Positions 15,903 through 27,100 of a DNA stretch of 64,000 nt are shown here, in pieces. Source of the DNA: Oscillospiraceae bacterium. Lineage in GTDB: Bacteria > Bacillota > Clostridia > Oscillospirales > Oscillospiraceae. Every line of letters begins with the position of its first letter. The first letter of the stretch is position 1. A program made the translations under genes and the position numbers. A model generated the notes under the pieces. It had not been told where the DNA came from, did no database searches, and saw only the letters and a program-made list of their open reading frames with translations. The stretch lies in NCBI GenBank assembly GCA_017415775.1, contig JAFQFC010000045.1:1-64000 (forward strand), written 5' to 3'.

Positions 15903-16991
15903 TTACTTGTGGTTTGCTTCGAACTCCCGCAGGAATTCCACCAGCGCCTCCACACCCTCTCTGGGCATGGCGTTGTAGATGGAGGCCCGCAGGCCGCCCA
16001 CGCTCTTGTGGCCCTTCAGGTTGTCGAAACCGGCGGCCTTGGCGGCAGCCACCACCTCGGCGTCCAGCTCCTTACTGCCGGTGACGAAGGGGACATTCAT
16101 CACGCTGCGGTCGGCCTGCACCACGGCGCCCCGGAACAGGGAGGAGCTGTCCAGAAAGTCGTAGAGGACTTTGGCCTTTTCCTCGTTGCGCTGCTCCATG
16201 GCTTCCAGACCGCCCTGCTCCAGGAGGTAGCGGAACACCTTGCCGCAGCAGTAGATGGCCCAGCAGTTGGGGGTGTTGTACATGGAGCCGTTGTCGGCGT
16301 GTACCTTGTAATTCATATAGGTAGGCACGAAGGCGGGCAGATCGTCACGCAGCAGGTCCTCCCGGATGATGACCACGGCCATGCCGGCGGGGCCTACGTT
16401 CTTCTGCACGCCGGCCCAGATGAGGCCGTATTTGGTCACATCGCAGGGGCGGGAGAGGAACATGGAGGACTGGTCGGACACCAGAATGTGGCCCTTGGTG
16501 TCGGGCAGACGGCGGTAGGTGGTGCCGTGGATGGTCTCGTTCTCGCAGATGTAGACGTAGTCGCAGTCGGCGGGAATGTCCAGATCGCTGCCGTCGGGGA
16601 TGTAGGAGAAATTCTTGTCGGCGGAGGAGGCGGCGATGATGACCTCGCCGTACTTCTTTGCCTCGGCGATGGCCTTCTTGGACCAGGCGCCCGTCTCCAG
16701 ATAGCAGGCCTTGCCGTTTTTCATCAGGTTCATGGCTACCATGGCGAACTGCACCGTGCCGCCGCCCTGCAGGAAGAGGACCTTATAGTTGTCGGGAATG
16801 TGCATCAGCGCACGCAGGTCGGCCTCCGCCTGATCGGCGATTTGCTGGAAGGCCTTGGAGCGATGGCTCATCTCCATCACGCACATGCCGCTGCCCCGAT
16901 AGTTCATCATTTCGTTGCGGATCTCCTCCAGCACGGCCTCAGGCATCATGGCGGGGCCGGCGGAGAAATTGTAGGAACGTTCGTATTTCAT
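15903..16991 (-). CDS. serC: Phosphoserine aminotransferase
   Basis: A 362-residue PLP enzyme of serine biosynthesis, converting 3-phosphohydroxypyruvate and glutamate to phosphoserine. The start MKYERSYNFSAGPAMMPEAV is canonical. LFLQGGGTVQFAMVAMNL binds the cofactor phosphate, and the PLP lysine lies in WAGVQKNVGPAG (AGAQKN in most homologues). GGAGAGAG precedes the ATG at 16991; the longer frame is not needed. serA, its usual partner, is not adjacent, so the pathway is split in this genome. Confidence 0.95.
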   Translation of the reverse strand: MKYERSYNFSAGPAMMPEAVLEEIRNEMMNYRGSGMCVMEMSHRSKAFQQIADQAEADLRALMHIPDNYKVLFLQGGGTVQFAMVAMNLMKNGKACYLETGAWSKKAIAEAKKYGEVIIAASSADKNFSYIPDGSDLDIPADCDYVYICENETIHGTTYRRLPDTKGHILVSDQSSMFLSRPCDVTKYGLIWAGVQKNVGPAGMAVVIIREDLLRDDLPAFVPTYMNYKVHADNGSMYNTPNCWAIYCCGKVFRYLLEQGGLEAMEQRNEEKAKVLYDFLDSSSLFRGAVVQADRSVMNVPFVTGSKELDAEVVAAAKAAGFDNLKGHKSVGGLRASIYNAMPREGVEALVEFLREFEANHK

Positions 16992-17194
16992 GGGAAACTC
17001 TCTCCTTGCGGATAAATTTAGGAACAGACACACTATACAACAAAAAGCCGCAGGGTGCAACAGCGGCAGGGATTTTTGCGGGGAAAATTTGTAGAAAAAT
17101 TAACACGCTCTGAACGGACGAACAACGATTGACAAGGGAAAATGAACGTGCTAACCTTTATTATAGGAGAGAATCGGCAAAGGAGGAGATCCTT

Positions 17195-18454
17195 GTGGAA
17201 GAGTGGAAAGAACAGATCCGGTATCGGCTGAGCAGGATGCGGCTGTACGCCGTGACACTGTGCAAGTGGCTGGCAGTGGGTGCTTTCATCGGCGCCTTGG
17301 GCGGTCTGGTGGGTTCGGCCTTCCATATCGGCGTGGACCAAGCCACGGAGCTGCGTGAGCACCATGACTGGATCCTCTACCTGCTGCCGGTGGGCGGCCT
17401 TTTGATCACCGCCATCTATCGCCTGACCCGTACCGAGGGCAAGGGCACCAACGATATCATCCGCAGCGTGCATTTCGGTTCCCATATCCCCATTTTGCTG
17501 GTGCCGGTGATCTTTGTCTCCACCGTCATCACCCACCTGTGCGGCGGCAGCGCCGGACGAGAGGGTGCTGCCCTGCAGATCGGCGGCGGCATCGGCTATA
17601 AGACCGGTACACTGCTGCATCTGCACGAAAAGGATCTGCCCCTTGCCACCATGTGCGGCATGAGCGGCGTGTTCGCCGCATTGTTCGGCACACCCCTGAC
17701 GGCCATGGTCTTTGCCCTGGAGGTCATCAGCGTGGGCGTGCTGTACTACGCCGGCTTGATCCCCTGCCTGACGGCGGCGGTGACGGGCTATCTGGTGTCC
17801 ACGGCCCTGGGCGTGCAGCCCACCAGCTTTACCATCCCTGCGGTGAAGCTGGATCCCTGGTCTCTGGTGCTGGTCACGCTTCTGGCGGCGCTGTGCGCCG
17901 TGGTCAGTATCCTGCTGTGCCGCACCCTGCATTGGGTGGAGCATGGCGCAGAGCATCTGGTGAAAAATGTGTACCTGCGTGCGGCGCTGGGCGGTGCGGT
18001 GCTGATCGTGCTGACGCTGCTGCTGGGCACCGACTATAACGGCGCCGGTATGGGCGTCATCGAGCGGGCCCTGGCCGGCGAGGCGGACAGTCTGGCGTGG
18101 CTGTGGAAGATCCTTTTTACCGCCATCACCATCGGCTGCGGCTTCAAGGGCGGCGAAGTGGTGCCTTCCTTCTTCATCGGCGCCACCTTCGGCTGCGTGG
18201 TCGGTGCGCTGCTGGGCCTGCCGGCCGGATTTGCCGCCGGTATCGGCCTGATCTGCGTGTTCTGCGGCGCCGTGAATGCGCCGCTGGCCTCCATCATGCT
18301 CAGCGTGGAGCTGTTCGGCGCAGAGAATCTGGTGTTTTTCGGCATGGCCTGCGCTGTCAGCTACCTGCTCAGCGGCTACTGCGGCCTGTACAAGAGCCAG
18401 AAAATCGTCTATTCCAAGATGCGTGCCGAGTTCATCAACGTCCATGCCAAATAA
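17195..18454 (+). CDS. ClC-family chloride channel or antiporter
   Basis: A 419-residue membrane protein with about ten hydrophobic segments. Ion-pathway motifs are present: GGSAGREGAALQIGGGIGYK (the GREGP-type motif, here GREGA), and GGEVVPSFFIGATFGCVVG near residue 320. GREGA with alanine differs from the commonest GREGP. ClC proteins move chloride or fluoride, either as channels or as proton antiporters. Met/Ala at the gating-glutamate region cannot be judged safely; the E of GREGA is kept, which favours normal gating. AAAGGAGGA before GTG at 17195 sets the start. The gene is monocistronic with a terminator. Confidence 0.88.
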   Translation: MEEWKEQIRYRLSRMRLYAVTLCKWLAVGAFIGALGGLVGSAFHIGVDQATELREHHDWILYLLPVGGLLITAIYRLTRTEGKGTNDIIRSVHFGSHIPILLVPVIFVSTVITHLCGGSAGREGAALQIGGGIGYKTGTLLHLHEKDLPLATMCGMSGVFAALFGTPLTAMVFALEVISVGVLYYAGLIPCLTAAVTGYLVSTALGVQPTSFTIPAVKLDPWSLVLVTLLAALCAVVSILLCRTLHWVEHGAEHLVKNVYLRAALGGAVLIVLTLLLGTDYNGAGMGVIERALAGEADSLAWLWKILFTAITIGCGFKGGEVVPSFFIGATFGCVVGALLGLPAGFAAGIGLICVFCGAVNAPLASIMLSVELFGAENLVFFGMACAVSYLLSGYCGLYKSQKIVYSKMRAEFINVHAK

Positions 18455-18499
18455 GAAGATCCGAGCCTGTGCCAAAAGAAGCGTACGCTAAAGGACAGC

Positions 18500-18533
18500 A
18501 AAAAAGATGCACGAAATTTTCGTGCATCTTTTC
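18500..18533 (+). terminator. Terminator of the ClC gene
   Basis: A stem GATGCACGAAA with TTTCGTGCATC is flanked by AAAAA and TTTTC, 45 bp after the stop codon. Confidence 0.85.
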
Positions 18534-18624
18534 ACTTTGTCTCATACCGTAACAAGCAGAGAACTTGTACGGCAAGTTCCATTCGTCAGGAGAACCTAAG
18601 ACCCTTTAACCTATCTCAAAATAA

Positions 18625-18797
18625 GTGATATTGTGAGACAGGTCTCACAGTTATATTTGACCTTTCGGTCAAGTGATATTAAAACCCTGCGGTTTTAGTG
18701 ATATTTTATTCGCCAAAAAACTGCCGAAGGCAATACCACTTGTCGCAAGACAAATATAACTGCGCAGCAATACAACTCGCCGCAAGGCGAATAAAAC
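18625..18797. repeat. Hairpin array, GTGATATT family, copy 2
   Basis: The element has the same order as the copy at 5497. Four forward spacers (GTGATATT, GTTATATT, GTGATATT, GTGATATT) are each followed by a palindrome. A central TTATTCGCC segment is followed by palindromes and four inverted spacers (ATACCAC, ATATAAC, ATACAAC, ATAAAAC). Palindromes differ from copy 1 (GTGAGAC/GTCTCAC, TTGACC/GGTCAA, TAAAACC/GGTTTTA, CTGCC/GGCA, TTGTC/GACAA) but pairing is preserved; TGCG.AGCA and the final TCGCC/GGCGA are similar in both. It occupies most of the 467-bp gap 18455-18921, together with the ClC terminator and the next promoter. Confidence 0.85.
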
Positions 18798-18846
18798 CGG
18801 CGTTGTGTCCTTAAGGGACAACGCCGTGGGTGCAGGCTCTTTTGCG

Positions 18847-18875
18847 TTGACAGAAAAAGGAGAAAACGATATAAT
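18847..18875 (+). promoter_or_regulatory. Perfect sigma-A promoter of the tandem lipoprotein genes
   Basis: TTGACA (18847-18852) and TATAAT (18870-18875) match the consensus at every base with a 17-bp spacer, 46 bp before the start codon. Confidence 0.9.
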
Positions 18876-18921
18876 GACCAGAGAGTTCGCTCATAAGAAA
18901 CGGCAATGGGAGGAAGATTCA

Positions 18922-19968
18922 ATGAAACGTTATATGAAAAAGTTGAGTTGCGCCCTGTTGGCACTGGTGCTGCTGCTGGGCCTGACTGCCTGCGGCGAGA
19001 GCGGCAAATCCGGCGTTGATGTGCCCGAGGAGCTGCAGCCCTATGTGATCCCCTGGGAGAAGGATGTCATCGCTGAGGCCAAGGAAAAGGGCACCATGGA
19101 GTTTTATTTTATGGCCAGCCTGGGCATGGACGTGGGCGCTGAAGGCTCCACCGAAGATCCCCAGAAGTGGGGTGACAGCTGCCTGGTGGTGTTCCCCGAC
19201 GGTACCACCATGCTCATTGACGGCGGCATGCCCAAGTATGCCCCCGTGCTGCTGCAGAACCTGAAGAAGCTGGGCGTGGAGAAGCTGGACTATGTGATGG
19301 TGTCCCACCAGCACAACGACCATCAGGGCGGTCTGGTGTTTGACGGCGTCATGGCCCAGATGGAAGTGGGCAAGGTGCTTTACAACGGCGTGCTGAACGC
19401 TGAGTCCACCGAGCCCAAGCGTCTGGAGAACTTCATCAAGGCCCACAGTCTGGACAGCCAGGTGCTGGTGGCCGGCGACAAGCTGAGCATCGGCGGCGTG
19501 GACATCGAGATCCTGTGGCCCAACAAGGAAGAAGTGGGCCAGATGTACGACAACGCCACCGATCTGAACAACCGCAGCGTGGTGGCCCGTTTTGACCACG
19601 GCGATTTTTCCGCCCTGTTTGTGGGCGATTTGTACAAGGCCGGTGAGGCGGACGTGATCGCCGCTGCCGGCGACAAGCTGGATGTGGATCTGGTGAAGAT
19701 CCCCCACCACGGCCACAAGACCTCCAGCAGCAATGAGTGGGGCGAGGCTGTCAGCGCCCAGATCGCTGTAGGTACCGGCTACGTGGGCCTGCCCACTGCC
19801 CAGTACTATGCCTACACCAAGCAGGGCACCCGTGTCATGATGGACTACATGGACGGCTACATCCACATCACCGGCCACAGTGACGGCACCGTGGACTGGG
19901 AGAAGTCTATGGAGCGTGAGAGCGATTTCTACGCCGGCCTGGATAAGAACGCCGGCATCACCTGGTAA
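18922..19968 (+). CDS. Secreted lipoprotein with metallo-beta-lactamase fold (ComEC C-terminal-like), copy 1
   Basis: A 348-residue lipoprotein. The signal peptide ends in the lipobox LTAC (Cys near residue 22), so the mature protein is lipid-anchored on the outer face of the membrane. The body is a metallo-beta-lactamase fold of the type found at the C-terminus of ComEC: GDSCLVVFPDGTTMLIDGG, the metal motif SHQHNDHQGG, FSALFVGDLY and the histidine pair in KIPHHGHKTSS. Family members are metal-dependent hydrolases, often nucleases or phosphodiesterases; the substrate is inferred. The ATG at 18922 follows GGGAGGAAG. The next gene is a clear paralogue, 32 bp downstream. Confidence 0.85.
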   Translation: MKRYMKKLSCALLALVLLLGLTACGESGKSGVDVPEELQPYVIPWEKDVIAEAKEKGTMEFYFMASLGMDVGAEGSTEDPQKWGDSCLVVFPDGTTMLIDGGMPKYAPVLLQNLKKLGVEKLDYVMVSHQHNDHQGGLVFDGVMAQMEVGKVLYNGVLNAESTEPKRLENFIKAHSLDSQVLVAGDKLSIGGVDIEILWPNKEEVGQMYDNATDLNNRSVVARFDHGDFSALFVGDLYKAGEADVIAAAGDKLDVDLVKIPHHGHKTSSSNEWGEAVSAQIAVGTGYVGLPTAQYYAYTKQGTRVMMDYMDGYIHITGHSDGTVDWEKSMERESDFYAGLDKNAGITW

Positions 19969-20000
19969 AGTCTTTGGCGAAAGCAAGGAGCGTGAAGACC

Positions 20001-21014
20001 ATGAAACGGAAACTGACGTGTCTTTTGACGGCGCTGCTGGCGCTGGTGCTGGTGTTGACCGGCTGCAGCGGCAAGTCCGGCGTGAAAGTGCCCAAGGAGC
20101 TGGAACCCTATGTGATCCCCTGGGAGAAGAACGTGGTGGAGGAGGCCAAGGCCGACGGTAAGATCCACTACTACTTCATGTCCGGTGAGGGCGGCGAGTA
20201 TGACGGCGGCGACGTGCGCCAGAAGTGGGGCGACAGCTGCCTCATCGTGTTCCCTGACGGCACCACCATGCTGATGGACTCCGGCACGGAGCCTTACGGC
20301 AAGGTGCTGGCAGTGAACCTGAAGAAGCTGGGCGTGGAGAAGCTGGATTATTTTGTCCTCAGCCATCCCCACAGCGACCATGCCTACGGCGTGGCCCAGG
20401 GCGGTGCGCTGAATGAGATTGCGCTGGGTGAGGTGTTCTATAACGGTGTCTACAACGCCGACTGGGGCGATGTGAAGGCTGTGGAGAACTTCTGCAGCAG
20501 CAAGGGCGCCACGGCCACCATCCTGCGCAAGGGGGATGTGGTGACCATCGGCGGCGTGACCATCGAGGTGCTGTGGCCCCAGAGCGAGGTGGTGGGCCAG
20601 ACGCTGGACAGCACTCCCGACATCAACAACGCCTCTCTGGTGATGCGTTTTGATTACGGCGAGCACAGCTCCCTCTTCACCGGCGACCTGTATCTGAAGG
20701 GCGAGCGGGAGATCATTGCCGAGCAGGGCGAGAAGCTGGACGTGGACCTGCTGGAGATGTGCCACCACGGTGACGACACCTCCAACCACAAGGGCTTCGC
20801 CGACGCCGTGACGCCGGAGATCGCCGTGGCCACCGGCTACGTCTATGTGAGAAACCAGACCTACGCCGGCTACACCGCCCACGGCGGTAAGGTGCTGCTG
20901 GATATGCAGGACGGCTACATCCATGTTGCCGCCGGCAGCGACGGCGTCATGGCCGCTGAGACCAGCCGCCAGCGTGAGAACAACCCCTACGCACAGTACG
21001 AGTATAAGGGCTGA
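20001..21014 (+). CDS. Secreted lipoprotein with metallo-beta-lactamase fold, copy 2
   Basis: A 337-residue paralogue of the preceding gene. It has lipobox LTGC, shared blocks PYVIPWEK, KKLGVEKLDY and HHG, and the metal motif SHPHSDHAYG, which fits the HxHxDH consensus better than copy 1 (HQHNDH also fits). Similarity runs over the full length, so this is a tandem gene duplication followed by divergence, for example a different loop after the signal peptide (GGEYDGGDVRQKWGDS). It is translated from AAGGAG ten bases before ATG and ends at a strong terminator. Substrate unknown; an extracellular nuclease or phosphoesterase is plausible. Confidence 0.85.
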   Translation: MKRKLTCLLTALLALVLVLTGCSGKSGVKVPKELEPYVIPWEKNVVEEAKADGKIHYYFMSGEGGEYDGGDVRQKWGDSCLIVFPDGTTMLMDSGTEPYGKVLAVNLKKLGVEKLDYFVLSHPHSDHAYGVAQGGALNEIALGEVFYNGVYNADWGDVKAVENFCSSKGATATILRKGDVVTIGGVTIEVLWPQSEVVGQTLDSTPDINNASLVMRFDYGEHSSLFTGDLYLKGEREIIAEQGEKLDVDLLEMCHHGDDTSNHKGFADAVTPEIAVATGYVYVRNQTYAGYTAHGGKVLLDMQDGYIHVAAGSDGVMAAETSRQRENNPYAQYEYKG

Positions 21015-21033
21015 GCTGAGTCGGAAATTGAAT

Positions 21034-21075
21034 CAAAAAAATTGCCTCCCCCATGCGGGGGAGGCAATTTTTTTG
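21034..21075. terminator. Bidirectional terminator
   Basis: AAAAATTGCCTCCCCC pairs with GGGGGAGGCAATTTTT around a 4-base loop, between the lipoprotein genes and the convergent giant gene. Confidence 0.95.
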
Positions 21076-21105
21076 TTTGGAACAACGGTGCCGGGGAGGC
21101 AGCGC

Positions 21106-24100
21106 TTACTGCTGCTCCTTGCGGCGCAGGGCGATCATCACAGCGCCGGCGGCGGTGGTCAGAGCCATCAGGCTCAGCCACAGCACGGGCTGGAAGGTAT
21201 CGCCGGTCTGGGGAGCCTGGTACTCGGGATCCACGGCGCCGCAGACGGTGCACTTGCCGTCCTTGTAGCTGTGACCCAGAGCAGCCACGACCTCCTGCTT
21301 GACCAGGACTTCGCCGCAGGCGGAGCAGTGCTTGCCCTCGGTCAGGCCGGTCTCGGTGCAGGTGGGAGCCTTGGCCTCGTCGACGACCTCGGTGTGCTCG
21401 GCAGCGATGACCACGTCGGCACGGTCACGGATGCGGATGCGGGGGAAGGGACCCTCGGGAGCGTTGAAGGTGTTGTCGTAGGAGGCGATACCGGTGACGG
21501 TGATCTCGTGGCCGACGATCAGGTTGGCCACTTCCTTGCCGGTGGTGATGTAGCCGTCGATGAACACACGGGCGACATTGCCGTCAGCGTCCTTGACCAT
21601 GATGGTCTGCACCAGGCCGTTGGCCAGCTCATAGCTTTCCACGGTGCCCTTGACGGTGATCAGCTGACCAATGACAGACAGATCGTTGATCTCCTTGGCG
21701 GAGACTTCCTTGGCCTCCACGCTGCCCTCGCCGATGACCTCGATGGAGGTCACCTGCAGCTCCATCTCACCCTGATAGAACTCAGTGGTGCCGGTGACAC
21801 GGACCTGATCGCCGATCTTGAAGTTGCCGGCCACGGGGAAGCAGCAGATGCCGCCGGTGGCGTCCTGAACGTAGATGCAGTCGAAGAAAGCGGTATCCTT
21901 GTCATAGCCGGAGGCGTTGGAGGTGACCACGCCTTCGATGGTGTACTTGTAACCGATCTCGGTCTGGGCCTGGACCTCTGCGATGGGCGTGATGACAGTG
22001 GGGTTGATCATTGCCAGCAGGTTCTCGCAGATCTTGTAGTTGGAGTAGTTCTTCTCGCTGCCGCTGTCCTCGATGGTGGCCTGCACCTCGAAGTTGGACA
22101 TGAAGGCGGCGCCGGAGACGATGATCAGGCCGCGGCCTTCCAGCTGCTCGGTGGCCATGATCATCAGACGGTTGTCGCCCTCGGCATAGGCGTACTTGGG
22201 CATGCTGCTGCCGCCCAGGCCGTCCTTATCCACGTCCACGCTGTAGGTGCCGCTGTGGCCGAAGACCACGGGCTCCACGGTGGCGGGCAGGGCAGAGGGA
22301 ACGGTGTACACGCTGGCGCCGCCGTAGTGGCTGAACACCTCGGTGTACAGACGGTCATGGGGATGTGCGGGATCCACTTCCACGCCCTCGGTCAGGAAGC
22401 TGTCGCCGTAGGCGTTGAAGTACAGACGGTATGCCTGGCCGCCGTTGTAGTCGTCATCGTAGGTGGCGTCATCGCCGATGCGCAGGCTGGAGCCCAGAGC
22501 CTCCAGAACGGCGTTCTGGGTGGCGGCCATATGCTCCTCGGCCTTCATGTTCTTGATGGAGGCTACGTCGGGATAGTTCTCGTAGTGATCGGACCAACCG
22601 GCCAGGATCACCATGCCGCCGGCCTGGTTGAAGGCGTCGATGGCGGCCAGCTCCTCAGCGGTGTAGACCTTCAGAGGATCGGCAGCCTGTGCCTCGGCGC
22701 TGCGGCGGGAGGGAGCGGTCAGAATCAGAGCCTTGTACTTGGGGTTGGCGCAGGCAGCGATCAGGTCGGCGCTCTCGTACAGAGTCACGGTGCGGACGTT
22801 GTACTCGGCAGCCAGAGCGCTGAAGTTGCCCATGCTGTCCTTATAGTTGCCGTTGACGTATTCGTTGTAGTGGGAAGCGTCGATGCCGATGTACACCAGC
22901 TTGTCAGCGTCCTGAACATCCAGCTCGATGTCCATGGTGAAGGTGTATTCCTCGCCGTCCAGCTCCACCACGGCGGTGACGGTCACGGTCATGACACGGG
23001 CGGTGGTGGGCGTGTAGTCGAAGGACACGGTCTTGGTGCTGCTGGCGTTCAGGGTGTAGCCGGTGGTGTCGGTGCCGATGACCTCGCCGCCCTTGATGGC
23101 GTAGGTCAGGCTCTTGACCGTGGCGTCAGCGCTCTCGGAGTTGAACAGAGTGGTGTTGATGGTCAGCTTCTCATCGGTGACGGGGGTGGAGGTGGTGCAT
23201 TCCACGCCGGAGATGCCCAACTTCAGGCTTTCGCCCACCCACACGGGAGCGGTCACGGCCAGGTCGCCGTCACCCTGAGTGACACGGATGTAGTAGTAGC
23301 TGTAGGAGGGATCCAGCGTCACGCTCAGCTGGCCGGTGGCCAGAGCAGCGGGATCGTCCCAGGTGTAAGCCACCTTACCGGAGTTGACGATGACTTCCAC
23401 CTTGCTGATGGAGTCGGACTTATCGGGATCGTAAACGGTGACATCGATGTTCAGCTTCTCGGGCACCTCGGTGATGCTGGAGCCCAGCAGCAGACCGTTG
23501 ACGGTGTAGCCGATCTCCAGGTTCTTATCCTCGGTGGAGTACATACGCATGTCACGGATGGCCTGATAGATGCCTTCCTCGCTGAAGTCGTCGGTCAGGA
23601 CCACGTCACGGGCGTCGTTGGCGTTGCCCCACTTACCCTTGTGGTTGTCCTGGTTGTTGGTGGGAGCCACGTGCCAGCCCTTATCCAGAGCCATGGTGTA
23701 GTACTCATAGCTGGGATAGTAGCCGCCTGCGCCCACCTGGCCCTCGCCGTTACCGACCTCCACCATCTGGATGCGGGTATCCACCACGGCATCCCAGTAG
23801 GCGAAATCAGAGAAGGTACCGAAGGTAGAGCCGGGGTGGTTGAACTGGCTCAGGGAGTCCACACCCTCGGCCTGGCTCAGCAGAGCGTAGTAGGCCTTCA
23901 TGCCGGCGTCGCTGGTCTTGTTGTTCAGCGTGGTGTTGTTGCGGGAGACGATACCGGGGGTGTTGAAGGTGTTGATGTGACCGGGGCCGCCGGACCAGGT
24001 CATTTCAAAGCCGCCGATGGCGACCACGTCGCTCTGGCTGGCGTTGAAGTCGGCGATGGCGCCCTTATACTCGCTCCACAGCTTCTGGCTGTTGGCGGTG

Positions 24101-27100
24101 GCCTGGCTCATGTCGTACAGAGCGGCCTCGGGGTTGGCGGCGCCGGAGGCGTCAAAGTAGTTGGAGTGGTCGGTGAAGGCCACGAAGTCCACGTTGGCGC
24201 TGTCGGGCAGGTTCTTGATGTAGTCCAGAGCGGACTCCAGAGAACCGGAACCGTCGGAATAGGTGGTGTGGGAGTGCAGCTGGCCGAAGTACAGCTGGTA
24301 CTGGGCCTTACCCACGGTGAAGCTCCAGGTCTTGGTGGCTTCCTTGCCGTCGGCGCGGACCACGGTGACGGTGACGCTGGTGCGGCCGTCAGCCATGTCG
24401 GCGGCGGGGATATAGGTCAGCACACCGTCAGCGAAGGTGGCTTCCACGGTCTCGCCGTTGACGGTCATGGTGATGGTGGCGCCTTCCTTGGCGTTGCTGA
24501 TCTCGGCAGAGATCACGGGACGCTTGTTCTCCAGCGTCTGGACACCGGCGGCGGGAGTGACGACACCGATGGCGGGCTCGTCCTTCACGCTGACCTCGGC
24601 GCTGCCGGAGATGTTCACACCCTTGGTGTCCACGCCGGTAACGGAGATTTCCAGCTTTTCGCCGGTGACCTTCTCGGCGGGCACGGTGTAGCTGCCGTCC
24701 TCGCCTGCGGCCACGGCCTCGCCGTTGACAGTCACTTCCAGAGCGCCGTCCACGCCGAACACGGCGTCAACGGTGACGGAGAAGGTGTAGTCCATACCCA
24801 CATAGGCATCGGTGAGGGTGCCGAAGTCCACAACGGGCATGTTGACGATGCCATCATTGACGTTCACGCCGTCGGCAAGGCCGTAGAAGTGGAACTCATA
24901 GATGGTGGTGTCAGCAGCGCTGCCATCCTTGTTGGTGGCATAGAAGCTGTAGGTCTTGTAGCTGTCGGCATAGTACTCCAGGTACTGGGCGGAGGTGCCG
25001 TTGTACTTGGCGGTACGGCTGAGCATCTTGTAGCCGCCGGCCAGGGTCTCCAGCGTCCAGTCGGCATCCTCGGATGCGGTCTTGGAGTAGAAGGCGTTGT
25101 TGCCGGTGCCGTTGGAGCACAGGTAGCCGTAGGTCTCGTTGACGAAGCGGAAGTAGTTGCCGTTCTTTTCCACGGTGAACACCACGCCGCCGTTGGCGGG
25201 GCGGGCCTTGCCGTCTTCGATCTGAGCCATCACGTTGTTGATGCTCTGGGTGTCGTTCTCGGCAGCCAGCACGCCCTTGGCGTTCTGGTTGTAGATGACG
25301 ACCTGGCTGCCTGCGGTGGGCAGACCGCCGGTGGTGACAGCCTCAGCGGGGGTGAACTTCAGGGCGAACATGCCCTCGGAGCCGCTGTTGATGTAATTGT
25401 AGCCGCTCCAGTTGTTCTTGCTGGCATACCACTCGATGTAGCTGCCGCGGGCTGCGTTCTTCACGTAGAACAGGCCGTTGCCGGCGTCTTCCAGCGTCCA
25501 GGCGGTGTTCACATCGTCCAGAGGCATGGAGGAGTAGCTGGCACCCATGGACAGCTTCTTGCCGTCGGCGGTGGAAATGGTGATGGAGCCGTCGTCGCTG
25601 TTCTTGACGGTCCAGATCTCGGCGGCGGTGTAGCCGGTCAGCTTGTCGCCGCTGAGGGAGACGGCGGTGCCGGCGTTATAGTAGCCGCTGTAGTTGGTGG
25701 ACAGAGCCATGTTGTAGGCGGGAGCCCAGATCACATAGTCACCGTCGGGGACGGGGTACTGGGGAGCGGCCTTGACCAGATACAGCTCCATCTGATAGAT
25801 GGCGGTCTGCTTGATGCCGTAGGTGGTGAAGCCGGAGTAATATTCCAGTGCCTGGTTGTAGTTGCCGTTGTAGTTGGCGCCCACGTTCTTGATGTACCAG
25901 GTGCCGTCGGTGGCGGTTTCCATGGTCCACTTGCCGCAGTCGGTCAGCTCCTCGGCGAAGGACAGGCTGTTGCCGGTGTTGCCGGAGGTCAGGTACTTGC
26001 CGTCCAGGGTGAAGAGGTACTTGCCATCCTCGTCGATGGTGACCAGCAGCTGAGCCATGCCGTCGGCGATGGGCAGCTTATTGTCGGTGACTTCGGCAGC
26101 CACGGCGGCCAGCTTCTTGCCGCTGGCGGCGGAGCCCATGGCGTTGCCGGAGTTGTAGATGATGATGATGTCGCCGTCATTGGGCAGCGCCGTCATCTTG
26201 TCGGCATAGGTGACCTCGGGAACCTCGGGATCGGGAGTCTCGCCGCCCTCACCGGAGGTATTGACAACCAGATACAGCTGATATTCATAAGCGGTACCGG
26301 AGCCGGTGTAGCAGCTGAAATAATTATAGGTTCCGGCACGCCACTGCAGCTTCTGACCGCTGCGGCCCACGTTTTCGATGGTGTAGAAACCTTCCTTGCC
26401 GGAGACGGGAACGATGTTCCAGGTGTCGTTAACCTTGTCAAAGGGGGTGCTGCTGAAACCCGTATCCATGGAGAGCTTCTTGCCGTCGGCGGTAGCAATG
26501 GTGTAGCTGCCATCAGCAGTCTTGGTAAGTACCCAGATCTCCGTGTCGGTATAGCCGGACAGAACACCGTCGGTAACAGTGCCGTCCACGCCGCCGTTAT
26601 AATAGCTGCCGCTATAGCTGGGGTTCTGGGACAGAATCTTGCCGTTGGCGGTGTTGAAGATGACTACCTGATCGCCGGCCTGCAGAGTGCTCAGGTCGGT
26701 GATAAAGCCGCTCTGGCGCTCAATGGGGGCGGAAACCTTGGTGATCTCGTCAGCCACGGTGTTGCGCAGCTGCAGCGTGGTGTTGTACACGCTCACGGCG
26801 GCCTTGACGTCCAGCTTGTCACCCACCTTTACATCCCAAGCGCCGTCGGTCTTGCCCACCACAGCCTTGTACAGCTGAATGGTGTTGGTGCCGTCGGTGA
26901 CGGTGATGTTGGGGGTGGAGTAGGCACCGTTGTTGTCGTAGACCTCGGTGACCTCCACACCCTTGAGGGCGATGTAGGTGCCGATGTCTGCGGAGGTCAG
27001 GGCGCCGATGGTGGTCTCCTTAGCAGTGAGGGTCATGCCGGAGGACTTCTCATAGGTACCGCTGCCCAGCTGGGTCAGACCGTTGTACACGGACTTTGCG

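Noticed and set aside
13085..15955. 956-residue minus-strand ORF opposite the penicillin-binding protein
   Set aside because: Shadow of the PBP gene, no ribosome site or domain.
17129..17164. TTGACA promoter for the ClC gene
   Set aside because: A perfect TTGACA is present (17129-17134), but the only good -10 (TATTAT) is 24 bp away and the 17-bp position reads TAACCT; not called.
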